Below, piece after piece: positions 25,499 through 38,562 of a DNA stretch of 64,000 bases. The notes under the pieces were generated by a model. That model saw only the letters and a list, made by a program, of their open reading frames with translations, had not been told where the DNA came from and searched no databases. Numbering within the stretch: position 1 is the first letter of the stretch; each line of letters begins with the position of its first letter. The position numbers and the translations under genes were made by a program. The DNA lies in assembly GCA_905250125.1 (NCBI GenBank), contig CAJNOL010001046.1:19795-83794 (forward strand), in the 5' to 3' direction. Source of the stretch: Rotaria sordida. Taxonomy: Eukaryota > Rotifera > Eurotatoria > Philodinida > Philodinidae.

Positions 25499-27461
25499 TC
25501 ACCCATAAGATTCAAATATGTACTTATTTTCGTAAGTTAAATATGTTATAAGTCGATCATTCATCAATGGAGATGTTGATAATTGTTTAATATCATCGGG
25601 AAATTGTTTAATATGCATTTTAATTGATAAACGACAAATAGATTTTAATGAACGACATGAATTTTCTTGTTGATAATGTATAATTGTTTCAAAAAAATTC
25701 ATAAAACCAATTTTTTTATTTTCTAATTTTTTATTTAAAAATTGATATTCATCTGATCGTAAAAGAAGTTTTATTTGATTTAAATTAAATGTTATTTCAC
25801 CATTATCATAAATTTTACAAAGAAATTTATTAAATAAATTACTATCTTTTTCTTGTTGAGAATCTTCAAAACTATATAAAAAAAAAAAAAAACAATAAAA
25901 AAAATTTTTTTCTTTAATAATTTGAAATACTTAAGAGTCGATGATGGATATGGAAAAAGCATATCTTTTGAACGTGAATGAATAAAAAATTCATGATGAT
26001 TTTTACAAATATAATATATTCCAATAATTTCAAGAAAATAACCAATCATTTTTTGTTTTGTAGAATTTATATTTGTTTTATTATTTGTTACATTTATAAA
26101 TATATCACGTAAACGATATTTTAATAAGAAACAAGCTAAAATAGAATTAATTTTTTTGTCTTTTTAAATATAAGATGAAATCTTAACAAGAGAAAAACAA
26201 AAAAAAAAAAAATAAGAAAAAAGAAGTTTATTCCGTCGAACAGAAAAATAATCCGGTACAAGAACTTCTTTTTCTTTCCATGAGTCCATTAACTAGCGTG
26301 ATGTGAGAAAAAGAAATTCTTTCGTGTATAATTTAAGTCGTTTATCAATCTATATATATATATTTATTTATAATAGTATTTAGATAAATCTGAACTTGTC
26401 TAGAAAAATGTACAACTATTTGACAATAGTACTGCAATTATTTTTGATGTCAAGGTATAAGAAACCGAAAAAAAAAATATTTCTAAAAAATGATTAAATA
26501 ATAGAAAAGAATTAATTTGACAATGTAAAAGTACCAATCCCTTGTGCTTATCAATTATATATCTATATTTAAGTCGTCATAGACTTGTCATTTGAAGAGA
26601 AAAACTTTTTTTTCTCAATTTGTCTAAAGGAAATCCTATGGAATGTTACCTATATAATTTTCAAGGAAGAATACTTTCTAATTGTGGAATTACTTACTTC
26701 ATATGGAAATAATTATTTTGATGTCTTGAAGAAGAAGAAGAAGAAAAAAATAATTAGTAAACTAGGACAATACTTTCAATATATTTTAAGATTTTTGTCT
26801 TCAAGAGCTATATATCAATTTGTAAAGGTCCTTTGAACATTTATCTATTACAATGTATACATTTCATACGGTTTTTTTTTTAAATAATAAAAAAGTCAAA
26901 AGTTATTGTTTATTTGTTTGAAATTTTGTTTGGAATAACAATTAGATGTAAATTATTGTTTAAAAAAAATTCCGATCTGAATGTATAATCAAAAAAGAAA
27001 ATCTACTAACCAAGTTCAAGTAAAATATCAATATCAAATTCATTCCAAATAAAATTTGTATAACTATTAAATAAAGATTGATAACTTGAACGATTAATAG
27101 ATGATGGTGAATATTCAAAAAATGATTTCGATATTTTACCATTCAATAGAAATAATTTATGTAATGATTGATAGAGATCTTTAGTCCTATTGTCAGTTCG
27201 ATTTGGATTTATTTTTTGACATAAAATATAAAGAAGATATTGATCAACAATTGTATTACCAAATTGATCATATCCATTTGATAATAATGTATTAGTAGTA
27301 GTTGTTGTTGTTGTTGATGGTGTTACTTGCAATTTTAAACATGATGAAAACGAATCATTTAATGTTGTATCAATATATTCTAGCATATTTGGTTGATTAT
27401 CAGATCGACAAAGACGTGGCCGATTAGTGGTACCACTTGTTGATGAAACTGTATTTGTCAT
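25499..27461 (-). CDS. SOCS-box protein
   Basis: Three exons, 27011-27461, 25931-26135 and 25499-25871, keep frame (342 aa). The C-terminus, SLKSICRLSIKMHIKQ followed by a spacer and LMNDRLITYLTY, fits the SOCS box, whose helices bind Elongin B/C and Cullin 5. The N-terminal 70 residues are Thr/Ser-rich, with a Thr run. The middle (about 75-300) is helical-looking, with no ankyrin, WD40 or SH2 motif that I can see, so the substrate-binding domain is unidentified; an ankyrin/SOCS (ASB-like) relative with diverged repeats is possible. The ATG lies four bases after an AG acceptor-like site. The next gene on the same strand, an F-box protein, starts about 310 nt downstream. Confidence 0.78.
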
Positions 27462-28440
27462 TACACTGTAATCAAATAAATAGTTTTTATTTAAAACAAA
27501 AAAAAAAATCAAACAAAATAATTTTATTTGTTTACCTGTAATTTTTTGGTTTTTTTTTTTTGTTAAATATTCTTTGGCGTTAATAATCACTTGTATGAAA
27601 AGAGAAAATAAAAAAAAAATTGATGATAATTAGTTGTTTAATACATAAGTGAATAGATCTTTGTTGTTGTTGTTGGTTTTTTTTTGACTTAAAACAATTG
27701 TTTGTCTTCACTGGTTTTTTGTTTTATAAGTGTCAATATTTTTGGTTAACTTAACATTTCTTTTGTATAAACAAGTAATAATAAATAATGAGAAGAAAAA
27801 AAACCTATATAAAAATATTAAAAAAAAACCAATAAATATAATATAGTTGGACGGGAAACAAAAGTAGATGTATTAAAAATCAGTAGAAAAAAAAAATGAT
27901 TTCTTTTTCTCATTTCATGGCTTATGAAAAGACCATTTTTTCTATGGAATATAAAATAACAATCTTTTATATGATGTCATCAATTGGAAAGCAAGAGAAT
28001 AATGCAAACAAACTAAGATGAATAGTACACCGTAGTATTCTTATTTCTTTCTCTTATATGAAGTTTTTCTTGCTCTCTAGGCCTATCTCTCTTCTCTCTC
28101 TCTCTCTTTCTCTCATTTTTTTTTTGTTCCAGAAAGTATGCCCGAATGATGATGAAGATGATGACGACAGGAATGCAAAAAAAAAAAGAAAAGAAAAAAA
28201 AGATTGGGTTTCAACGAACTAATTGGCTAGTGGTACCCGCTGGGGCACTTTTACTCACTCACCAGTTTAATAACAACGATAACGATACAATGAATTGGAT
28301 GTGAATAATGGTTTTTTTTATTCGTCTTCTTCTTCTATTCCGGATGTTGTTTGTAGTTTTGATGATAGTTTACGATCAACTATAGTACAATATACTCTTG
28401 TATCTATTTTTAATAATCATTTCTTTATTGATCATATAAG
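27462..28440. other. Upstream region of the SOCS-box gene
   Basis: AT-rich, with poly-A/T runs and a (CT)n stretch near 28088-28117. No gene was supported. A 5' leader exon of the SOCS-box gene may lie here. Confidence 0.4.
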
Positions 28441-28779
28441 TTACATTTTAATATAGTATTTATGTTTGTTTAATTCGAATTCGTGCATTGGATGCAAAAC
28501 TTCATATCTATTCTCATGAGATGAAGATTTAAGTAAACGAGAAATAATATATATATAAGAACGTGAAATAGAATGTGAAAAATAATTAGAATAATAAATA
28601 ATCTTAAGAAATGAACGATGACTAATTTTGTTAAATATTATTATCCAAATAAAATGAAAAAGAAATTGTTTATCGATAATTTTTAATTGATATAAATTGT
28701 TGCTTTCTATTTTTTTTTTATTTCTTTTCATAATATTTAAGTAAATCATCTGTTTCAGATTAATCTTCGAATATGTCAT
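28441..28779 (-). CDS. Small hypothetical protein (uncertain)
   Basis: An open frame of 112 codons with host-like codon use, rich in Ile, Ser, Tyr and Lys, ending HEFELNKHKYYIKM. A hydrophobic patch (FLFHFIWIIIF) is followed by HRSFLKIIYYSNYFSHSISR. I recognise no domain. It could be a lone gene, a terminal exon or chance in AT-rich DNA. It lies on the same strand as the SOCS-box gene, about 1 kb upstream of it. Confidence 0.27.
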   Translation of the reverse strand: MTYSKINLKQMIYLNIMKRNKKKIESNNLYQLKIIDKQFLFHFIWIIIFNKISHRSFLKIIYYSNYFSHSISRSYIYIISRLLKSSSHENRYEVLHPMHEFELNKHKYYIKM

Positions 28780-30006
28780 TTCAACATATTGTCATAATTG
28801 GTTTTCTTTTGTTTTTTTTTTTTATGTAGCTTAATGTATCATCATGATGAATAAAAGCCATCTGATATAAATTAGGATCGTCTTTGATTAGAACCATATA
28901 TCAATATTTATCGTTCTTATTTAAACACTCTACACATCAACTGTTTTGATTGATGTAATTCCAAGATGATGAATAACTTTCATCGTGAATTTTTGCTTCG
29001 GTTGATAATAGTATACAGTGAGGACTAATGCAAATAATATTAAAATCTGTTGATATTTGCATAGTTTTTGTTATTTCTTTATCTGTCTAGAATATGATAC
29101 AAGTTTGGTAGGTTATTGTTGGTTTTTTTTTTCTTTAATACTCGACAAAAAAAAAGAACAAAACAAAACGTATTGAAGATTATTAGTGAAGTATTTTGTT
29201 CTTTTCTCCTGATGAATAAACAATGAACAAAGACAAAACAAAAGAATAAAGCGAGCACCAGCAGACAAACAAACAAAACAAACGAGAAAAGATTTTCATT
29301 TAATCACTGTTCCATATAAGATAAATTAAGTATTTTTTTTCTTTTTCTTGTTTTCGAATTTGTTCGACCAAGTAAGGCAAAATGATGCAGAAGAAACACA
29401 TGTTATGCATCTCTTTGAGAACGCCAGAAACAAAAGAATATTATCACTTGAGATCAACATGCACACTCACACACGGAAAGGAAAAAAAAACGAGGAGTAT
29501 ACGGAGAAAGCAAAAAAAAATGAAGATAATTGTGCCATTCGACTACAAAACACACGCACACACACATACAAACAACCGTTTGCAAAAAAAAACAAAAGAA
29601 AAAAAAAAGATACAAATATGCTTAGAGATAGAAGAACAAAAACAAAAAATTCTAATAATCAATTTTATCGCAAAAGAAGATTATAAACAAAAAAACAAAA
29701 AAAAAAAACAAAACGAACCCTCTCAGCACAAAAAAAGAGAGAGAGAAACAAGAAAACAATACATAAAAACGAAAAACGCGTATTTATTTCATATATTGAA
29801 CAAAAAAAAAGAAAGAAGAAAAATTAAATGTCATTTGAAATATAATTATTAATTAAGACAAAAGAAAAAAAGCCAGATAATTATATAGAAGAATATAAAG
29901 AAAAAAAAAATACTTTTTCTTTTTTTTTTTTGTGTTCCGTTTATTTCTTTTTTCTTCTTCATTTTATTAGTTGCACATGAATAATCTCTCTTTCGTTTTT
30001 TTTTAA
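28780..30006. other. Region downstream of the tensin-like gene
   Basis: It contains poly-A/T runs and a (CA)n tract near 29550-29572. Two overlapping open frames at 29348-29852 are low-complexity Lys/Thr/Gln and are not believed. The 3' UTR of the tensin-like gene probably extends below 30007. Confidence 0.4.
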
Positions 30007-33000
30007 TTAAACAGGTACACTTCCAATCATAACTTTCGATACAAAATTAACAATAGCTGTTGATGGTTGTGTTCGATCAATTTCAGCAAATATATGACAT
30101 TCATTTTCTGCTTGAGCCGATCTATTATTTCCATTGATTTTCTTTGAAACAAAACCAAAACATCTATAGAAAGAAGAAAAAAAATGACGAAATAAAAATT
30201 ATAATATAATAATAAAATATATGTTCTATATTTTATTTTTTTTTACTTTGCTTTCAGTAACATTTCAAGATCAGGAAATTGATGTGTCCAATAACGATCT
30301 GTTTCATAGTCAACACCACAATATGTGACATATTCTTTAGGAAAATGACGTCGTGAAAATAATCTAAATAATCCGATGTCCCCTTAAAGGATTTATCATG
30401 AACAAAAAAAAATATTTTATTTTACTTTTTCTTTGTATCAGTTAATGTTATACCAGTATTTGAAACTTTAAAATGAACAATTGTTGCTTGTAAACGATCA
30501 GCATTTTCAAATGTAGAACGTAATGCTTTATTTACGGCCATTTGACCAGATAATGATTCAACATCAACATTATTTAAATAGACAACATTACAAGCTGAGA
30601 TTTATTGAAAAAAAAAAAATTTATTTTGAAAAAAATTTTGTTTTATTTTTTTTTTATTTCGAAATTTACCAGCTCCTTTTTCAAGTAAATCTTTTACAGA
30701 CACTTTTTTTAATGTTTCATGCTGTTGTTGTTGTTGATTTCCTAGAGAACGATAATCTTCAGTTATATCAGCAGTTGGTAAAACTAATTTTATTGGTAAG
30801 GCAAGTGGTGTTATTGAATGTTGATAGACTAAAGCTGATAGATTGGCTAAAAACAAAAACATTGATAATATTAAATAGTTCATAATTATATTATAAGAAG
30901 TTCTTTGAAAAGAGAACAAATTAGATTAGTTAATTATTTCCTTTTTTGATTATTCATTGGAAATTAAAAAAAAAAGAACACGATACATGTTAGTTATTTT
31001 TAAATAGATATTTACACTCTCAAATATTTCATTCTCTTAATACGGAAAAATTCTTTTTTTTTTTTTATCTTCTTGATTAACTTAGTTTTTTTCAAGGAGA
31101 ACAATCTTCAAATCTTATACTATTAAATACGACTAGGAGTGTAAGATTAGTATTAGTATAAAAATATGCTAATTCTTACGCATTAGTATTGAAATTCAGT
31201 CGCATGTTTTTTTTTTTTTTGTATTATTTTGAAGTAGAATTAATTGATACTAATAAGTTTTTATCATTAAATTAAAATTATATAAATATAAGTGGCTGTC
31301 TCAATTATCCAACTAGTGGAAAATTTTATTTTGTTTTGATCTTAAAAACTAAATGGAGTAGAAAATAACCTGACTTCCATCAGATTTAGTGAAAACAACT
31401 TTCCAAGTAAATCTATTTATTTATTTAATTTTTTTTATTGATGATACAATCGTAATATCATATTGTTTTTCATCCAATCAAAATTATTCAACTGAATTTT
31501 GTCAAATTTTTATGCGCTTGTTAATTTTAACTTAACATTTTTCTTTATTATACATGATTTAATATAACAAATTATACTCTATGTAACGAGCACTTTTTAT
31601 TTCTTTTTTTTTTGTCGTTCTTTGAATTACAAAATAAGATTCTTTTGATCTATACAATAAATTTTCAACAAAAGATCTTTTTTTTCTTTCATATGATGTT
31701 TAGGTAATTTTATTGTTCAGTATAGCATTAACAAGAGCACTAGAAATTGCATAGATTATAGATATTGCATATTGGAGAACAATATCAATCGTTTTCTAGT
31801 ATACACCAATCAAAAATAGACATTGTTGTATAGGCTTATTTATGCATTGAAGGAGGTAAAAAACATTATTTTCACAGCATGGATTTGTAGCAAATCTTTT
31901 TTTTCCCTGACAAGATTCACGACGGTAAGCGTTTTAATGTTGCTATTTATGATAAACAGAAATTTCGAGACCTGATTTTTGACAATAAAAAAATTGTTCA
32001 AATTGTAGTAGGAAATTAGACAAATTATCGATAATTTAGAGTTCCACTGTAGCTCATCGGTAAACTAAAAGTTCGGCAATCTTTTTTATTGTAGAGATTC
32101 TGGCGGATATTGTATGGGAAAAGATTTTCTACAAATCTACGCTTTGAAAACAATCTTTTATATCTCCTTCAATGAGATGAATAAGTCTATAGAACAATAT
32201 CTATTTATGATTGATGTATACATAGGAAACGATCGATAAAAATTTCTCAAAATATCCATACAATTTGTAGTGCACTTGTTAATGCTACATTGAACAATAA
32301 AATCGGCTTAACATCATATGCAAAAAAAAAAGAAGTCTTTTATCACTTTGACATTAAATATTCCAGTATAAATCAAAAAATCTTTTTTTGTAATTTGTAC
32401 TCAAAGATAAAAAAAAAATACTCGTTACATCGAACACAATTTGTCCTATTCAAATATATATTATACAAAAAAAAATTTCAATGTAAAATAAGCGCGCAAT
32501 AGTTTGAAAAAGAAACATAATTGGATAATTTCAAAAGGATGAAGCATGGCGTGCTGTGAGTATGTCGTTAATAAAAAAAAATTAAATAGATCAATGCAGT
32601 TTGCCTGGAAGTTTTTTTTAATAGTTTACTAGGCACTACCAGCTGTAATCTGATGAAAGTCATGTCATATTAGTTCATCCAGTTTTCTTTTTTGTTCTAT
32701 TATGAGAAAAGAAAAAAATTCTTCAAAATCCAAATGAAATTGCTCTAGTTTTGAGAATATTTGTTTGTTTTTTTTTTTGAATAATATGAGATCTAGTCAC
32801 AAATAGTATATGTATACTGCTTTTCTATCAAAAAAGATTCTTCGTTCAATTATCTAGAAAACGAATATGATCATGTTTAATTTATAAAACTTGATATAAA
32901 TGTTTTTTGAACTCTAATAATCTACACTTGTCTTTGTGTACACGATAATGTCTATCCTCTTTTCTTTTACATTTTGACACTATTGAAAAGGACGTACAGA

Positions 33001-36000
33001 GAAAGGGAAACGATAATCGAATGAATTCATTTCTATATTTTTCGCATCTTATACACATCTCATTCTGATACAAAGTCTATTAGAGTCGAAAACGCGTACC
33101 GACTTATATTTACATTAAGTTTGCTAACTAAAACGTGATCATAGTTATTCAGTGAACTATATCATTTTGTAGATAGTCTTTTGGTAAAAAAATTTAATTC
33201 GATATGACTTGAATAAGAAAACAAATCTATAAAATATAGATGATGTTATTATTTTTATGGCACATCATCGATTGCTATGGTTAATGTTTATTAATTCTAA
33301 TTCGATACGCTCCTCGTCTCGGTTCCACTAATAAAAAGTTATCATAGAATATGAATCAATTAACTTATTGAATTTCATATGTTTTACACGACTTCTTCAA
33401 TCTTATCATCATATGATTGTAATCATATTGAACAACAATAATATGATTTCAAAAAATAAAAACAAAAGTTCATACCAAAATCAGGTTCATTTGGACATCC
33501 TTTCAAACGAACATGTCCAGTTGGTGTTCGTTCAATAAGATAATGTCGAACAAGTTCAGCATTTGGATCAGCTCCTAAATTTATATAAATATTCCTTTTT
33601 TTTTTTTCAAACTATTCAAAATCAAATAATAAACCTTGTTTTGCTTGAATACCCGCTGGTAATGTTTCAACTTTAATTGCAAGACCATATGAACCTGGAA
33701 AACCTTGACTATCTCGAACAAGAAATGTTCCAGGTGGTTTTGTTTTAAGTAAATTAATTGCTATTTAATAAAAAAACAAGTCAAAACAACAGAATATTTC
33801 TTTTTTTATCAAAACATACCATCTTCACGCGATAATTTTTCTTTATACCAATATTGACTAACATTATGTGCTTGATAAGCACCATTACGAACTACATCAG
33901 ATTCTAAGAAACAAATTCAATAAATTTTTATCACGCAATATAACAAGGTTAATGAATTATTCTATTATTAAGTATTAATAAAAAGAAAATGAAATAATCT
34001 ATATGAACTAGAAAAAATATATCCTCATGAGATTAATATCATAAAATAGTAAAATACTTTAAATTTATGTTTTTAATATTAAATTAAGTTGTAGGTAGAT
34101 AATAATTTACCTGCAGCAGATGAAATACTTGAACGTCGTGAATTTTCTTCTTGATTTCGAAATGAACTAAAACAATAAACTAAGAATAAAAAAAACAACT
34201 ATCAAAGACTTTATTTTACCTATTGCCTACACGTGTTTGCATATTTTGATTATCTGAAAATATTCCCATCGCAAAAAATATATATATATATATATATAAA
34301 TATTTAATATAAAGGACGTGCTGCAGTAAGGTCATTCTTTGCACACGATTTTTTTTACTTTTATCTACCTGAGAGGCGCTAAGGGCTACTAGAAATGTTT
34401 CCTACGACTTAGTTTTGCGTCATGTCAAAGCGCGATTTTTGCCTCCCTGGAGTACAGCCGGGATGAATTTTTTCGAGAAAAACAAAACTTTCCAAGATAT
34501 TTTGAGATATACATGGATCGACTCAGTTCTTTGTGCTGATTTCAAATATGACATTTGTTTCGGCTGAAAGTTGACCTTTTGTCACAAAATCGGCTAAATA
34601 TAAGTGGAAAATGCAATTGTTCAGCATTTGTTGGTACTATTTCGCAATTTTGATAGTATAGTACATTTTTTTTGTTATTTCTCAGACGATATTCAGATAG
34701 AGCATGAAAAACTGTATATATAGCTGTTTGACACTCGATCATTTTGTGGTGGTAAAAGATTACACAAAAGGATGAATCGTTTCGTTTTATGAATTGTCTG
34801 TAATTGTATGAGATATTTTGATTGCTTATCGATTGATTTTAAAACTGAATCGATTTGGAAGGAATAGAACAAACACTTTTGCACATTTTGCCATATTTTA
34901 GAGAGAAAAAAAATAATATTTTCATATATATACATAGGCTAAAACATGACAAAATTGCTCTATAACCTATGTAGCGGTAAAATGCTTTTTTCATTTACAA
35001 AACTCAACTCAATCGAAGTATAAATATGATATTCGTAATCAGCGTACAAAATTGCATAGAAATGATATACTTTTAAGAATATTTGAGAAAAAAAAATTTT
35101 TTTTCGAATCCTGAGGTCTACCCCAGGGGGGGGGCAAAAATCGCACTTTGACATGGCGCAAAACTAAGTCCTAGGAAACATTTCTAATAGCCCCCTGACA
35201 CCTCTCAGGTAGATAAAAGTAAAAAAAAATCGTGAGCGAAAAATGGCCTTACTGCAACACGTTCTCTAATTGAATACATACAAGTTTGAGTAGCTACTGG
35301 AAACGTAGGTGTTTGTGGTGTTTTACTTGTTATTGTTGTTGTTTGATTATCAAAACGATCAGCATTTACAGTTGGTATCTATTAAAAAATATGAATAAAA
35401 TTTAATTAAAATCTATTAAAAAAACAAATAAAAAGAAAACAAGAGCTTGATCTATTCAGGGTAATATGTGAGAAAGTGAGATATAAATGATTTCTCTTAC
35501 AATCTCTGCTGTAGTCGAAAATATTTGTGGTTTTGGTATATTTGAATCATTCGATACAGGTAATATTGTTGTTTCAATAATAGTACATTGTGGTCTTGTT
35601 GATTTTTTAAAAGAATGATCATCAGAAAATTTTCGTTTTAATTCTGGTGATGCTGGCATTTGTTGTTTATTATTACTTGGTGGATTAGATAAACCAACAG
35701 AACCTGGAAAAAAAGTTGGTAATACTGTAACATCTTTTCTCGTTGTTTCCCATTGTTGTTTAGCTTCTGTTGATGATGGTAATGTATTTATCGTCTAGAT
35801 GATATAAATGGAATGTAATTTTTCTTTGGAATTTTTTTTTCATTTCAAACATTCCATGCGATTGACTTTTTACATGCACAATACAATATATGCGGGACAG
35901 GGGGGAAGGGATTATTAACAAAAAATGAATATATTTCTTTTTTTCTTTTCTTACTCTTTTTTGTTGAGATTTATTTGTTATTGATATTTGTTGATCAGGT

Positions 36001-38562
36001 AAACGTGATATTGTTGTTGATGTATCTTGTGTAAAAACAGGTATTGATGCTGAACGTAATTGATCTTGTGAACGATAACGTTGATTATTATCAATAAATC
36101 GTTGTTGTTGTTGTTGTTGTTGTTGTGATATAGGTCTTATTGTTGATTGTTTACCAACCCATCCACTATCACCATATTGTATATCAATAGGTACTTGTTG
36201 ACGAAAATAATTTTGTTGTCGTATATTCATACCAGAATCCGTTTCATAACCACTTATATTATCAGTTCGATTACGTAATGTATTTGTTTCATTAAGAAAA
36301 GAACTACCACGTAAATTTGTTGGTACATTATTTAAATTTGATGATGATACCATTCGATTATTAACAACTAATGTTTCAGGTATAGCTGCCATACGTGGTG
36401 GTAATGTACGTGTCATACGTAATCGACCACTACTAATTAAACCTGTATCTGTATCATAACCATCTGGACGTAACATTGAACGTTGACCACCACCACCACC
36501 ACCAGAACTACTTGTTGAATAACCTTCATGATGACGTTCACGTGCAAAATTTGCTGGTTGATGAGTATAATATGGATAATGCATAGGTGGAGGTATATGT
36601 TGTACTGATGGAGGTGGAGGAGGACCGCCATAATATCTGGGAGCATAAGTACGAGATGTGACAAGACCTGTATCAGTTTCATATCCTGAGTAATCATGAC
36701 CACGTACACGTACACCACTTGTTGGTAATGTTGAACGTGAATAATGATAATATTCATTTGGAGGTCCATCCAGATATGTACGTGAAGGTGAACGAACTAA
36801 ATCCATACGACGTAATTCAATTGGTCCATCTGGTGCTGGTTCTGATGTTGCACGAAAATGTGTCGGAATGGCTGTAGTTGATGCTGATGTAACTGTTGTT
36901 GTATAACCATCTGATTAGAAAGACAAAATGAATCATCAATTTTCTGAACAGCTAACTTTCTGTGTTACCTCGATTATCTTGACGACTATAAGGTCTCCTT
37001 GATGATAATGTACTTGTTGGACTATCATTTCGTACAAGTTTTATTGGAAATCGTCCACGCGTTGGATCCATCTAGACATAGAAAAGAATTTATATTTCTC
37101 TTCGAGATAAAAAGGAAAAAAAATCATTTTCTTATTAATATATGATTTCTTGTTTTTTTTTTAATCTATTTTGTTTTTCTTTCTCTTGTTGGTTATCATC
37201 ATAATAATGCTTGATGTTCTTAGTAATCTATCTTTACGTAATATTCATTTTGTCTTGCTGTGTGTATGTGTGTGTGCCTATTCTATATAGATAATCAATA
37301 GATCGTCTTAGTTTTCCTTCAACTGCCTTATTTGACATTGAGATTGAGAAATGACGAATATAGTTTTATCAATATTCGTTTATTATTATTAATCAATTTC
37401 AATCTTTCATTTTCTTTCATATGAAGGAAAAAAAAGAATGTTCTGATTAATCAAGCGAAACTTCATATCATTAAAACACAATTAAAGTGTGACCAATAAT
37501 CATATCAACACTTGATTTACTTACTCGATGAACCGAATCTGTATAAGCAGCACTTGAACTATATGTTCGACGATTATTTGTTGGTTGTTGATGATGTATT
37601 GGTATATCAGTTGTCCATGTTGTTTGTTGTTGTTGTGAACGTTTTCTTAGAGTATTTTGAACACTTTCTAATAATGAATCAATAAGTTGTTCATCAATTG
37701 ATAATTGATCACGTGCTGCTGTTGATTGAACTGGTTTATTTGTTGTTGTTGTTGTTGTTGTTTTCATTGATGAAGATGTTATTGGTATTTCTGTACCATC
37801 ACTAGTACTACCACCACCACCACCGCCACCACCACCACCACTACCACCACCGCCACGTTTTATACGTATACGTTCTTCACGTGTTGTTTTTATACGTTGT
37901 TCTTCACGTTGTGTACCATTAGATGATAGTGATGAACCATCAATAAGACCACTAACAGTATTAGCATCAAAATCATTACGTTTTTGATTATTTAATGTTG
38001 ATGCTTGTGCATATGATGATGCTCGGAGAGATGAAGGTAATTTTGCATTTGATATATCATTATTATCATTATTAGATTGACGAGAATAAGAATATGATGA
38101 AGATGATGTTGAATATTTATTATTATTATTATTATTATTAGTTGTATTATTATTATTACTACTACGATTAGTTGTATTTGTACCAATTGGTCGATTTACT
38201 TCAGTAAGTAAATCTTTAACAAGATCATCAAGTTGATCAACATCCGATTTTAATTTTGATGATTGTGGTAAAGACATGTTGCCGTTTGAAGAATTATATG
38301 AGACAGGCAGCGAAATGCCGCCGTCACTAATTTTACTGACACCGATGTTGTTATTAGGTAAAGAAGGAAGACGTGTTATGGGTATTGAAGAAGGAAAAGA
38401 AGATGATGAAGCACTAGTTATTTGTACAGGCAAACTAATAGACGTTTGGTTTGTTTCAAATGGTAAGGAAGAAGAAGGAGAAGAAGAAGAAGAAAATGTA
38501 GTAGCGTTTGTAGTTGTACTAGTAGCGTTGTTATAATGATTGACTTGCACGTTTTTGTACAT
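30007..38562 (-). CDS. Tensin-like protein (SH2-PTB)
   Basis: Fourteen exons on the minus strand: 37525-38562, 36969-37071, 35955-36910, 35501-35794, 35282-35378, 34220-34253, 34111-34166, 33820-33903, 33635-33760, 33476-33574, 30670-30846, 30426-30594, 30247-30363, 30007-30163. All keep frame (1168 aa). Residues 1-860 are low complexity (Asn, Ser, Thr, Gly and Gln runs), with a helical [12 protein letters not shown] segment near 111-122 and three GY-[ED]-TD-[TS]-G repeats. The SH2 domain (about 876-990) has FLVRDS with Arg903 and ends [15 protein letters not shown]. The PTB domain (about 1018-1165) contains [17 protein letters not shown] and [18 protein letters not shown]. Tensins link integrin tails to actin at focal adhesions. 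The N-terminal PTEN-like phosphatase/C2 module of long vertebrate tensins is absent here. An AG acceptor three bases before the ATG leaves open more 5' exons. Introns 30847-33475 and 34254-35281 hold inverted-repeat elements. Confidence 0.93.
31710..32301. mobile_element. Foldback element, family B, in a tensin intron
   Basis: The left end TATTGTTCAGTATAGCATTA matches the reverse complement of the right end (TATTGTTCAATGTAGCATTA). The match continues for roughly 220 bases into each arm, for example CTTATTTATGCATTGAAGGA against CTTATTCATCTCATTGAAGGA. Between the arms lies a short segment resembling a tRNA A-box (TAGCTCATCGGTA, about 32053-32065). There is no coding capacity. Family B shares no obvious block with family A. 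Confidence 0.78.
34312..35266. mobile_element. Non-autonomous DNA transposon with long TIRs and TA flanks
   Basis: Terminal inverted repeats are about 140 bp and near-identical: the left end starts AAGGACGTGCTGCAGTAAGG and the reverse-complemented right end starts GAGAACGTGTTGCAGTAAGG. Both then share ACTTTTATCTACCTGAGAGG and AGAAATGTTTCCTA. TA dinucleotides flank both ends (34310-34311 and 35267-35268), as for Tc1/mariner-type insertion. The interior has no transposase frame. It sits in intron 34254-35281 of the tensin-like gene. Confidence 0.85.

Noticed and set aside
29348-29852. Two overlapping plus-strand open frames
   Set aside because: Lys/Thr/Gln low complexity from poly-A and (CA)n tracts; both frames are open for compositional reasons.
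32039-32105. Possible tRNA gene
   Set aside because: A-box-like motif only; no acceptor stem or T-arm pairing by eye, and it lies inside a foldback element.
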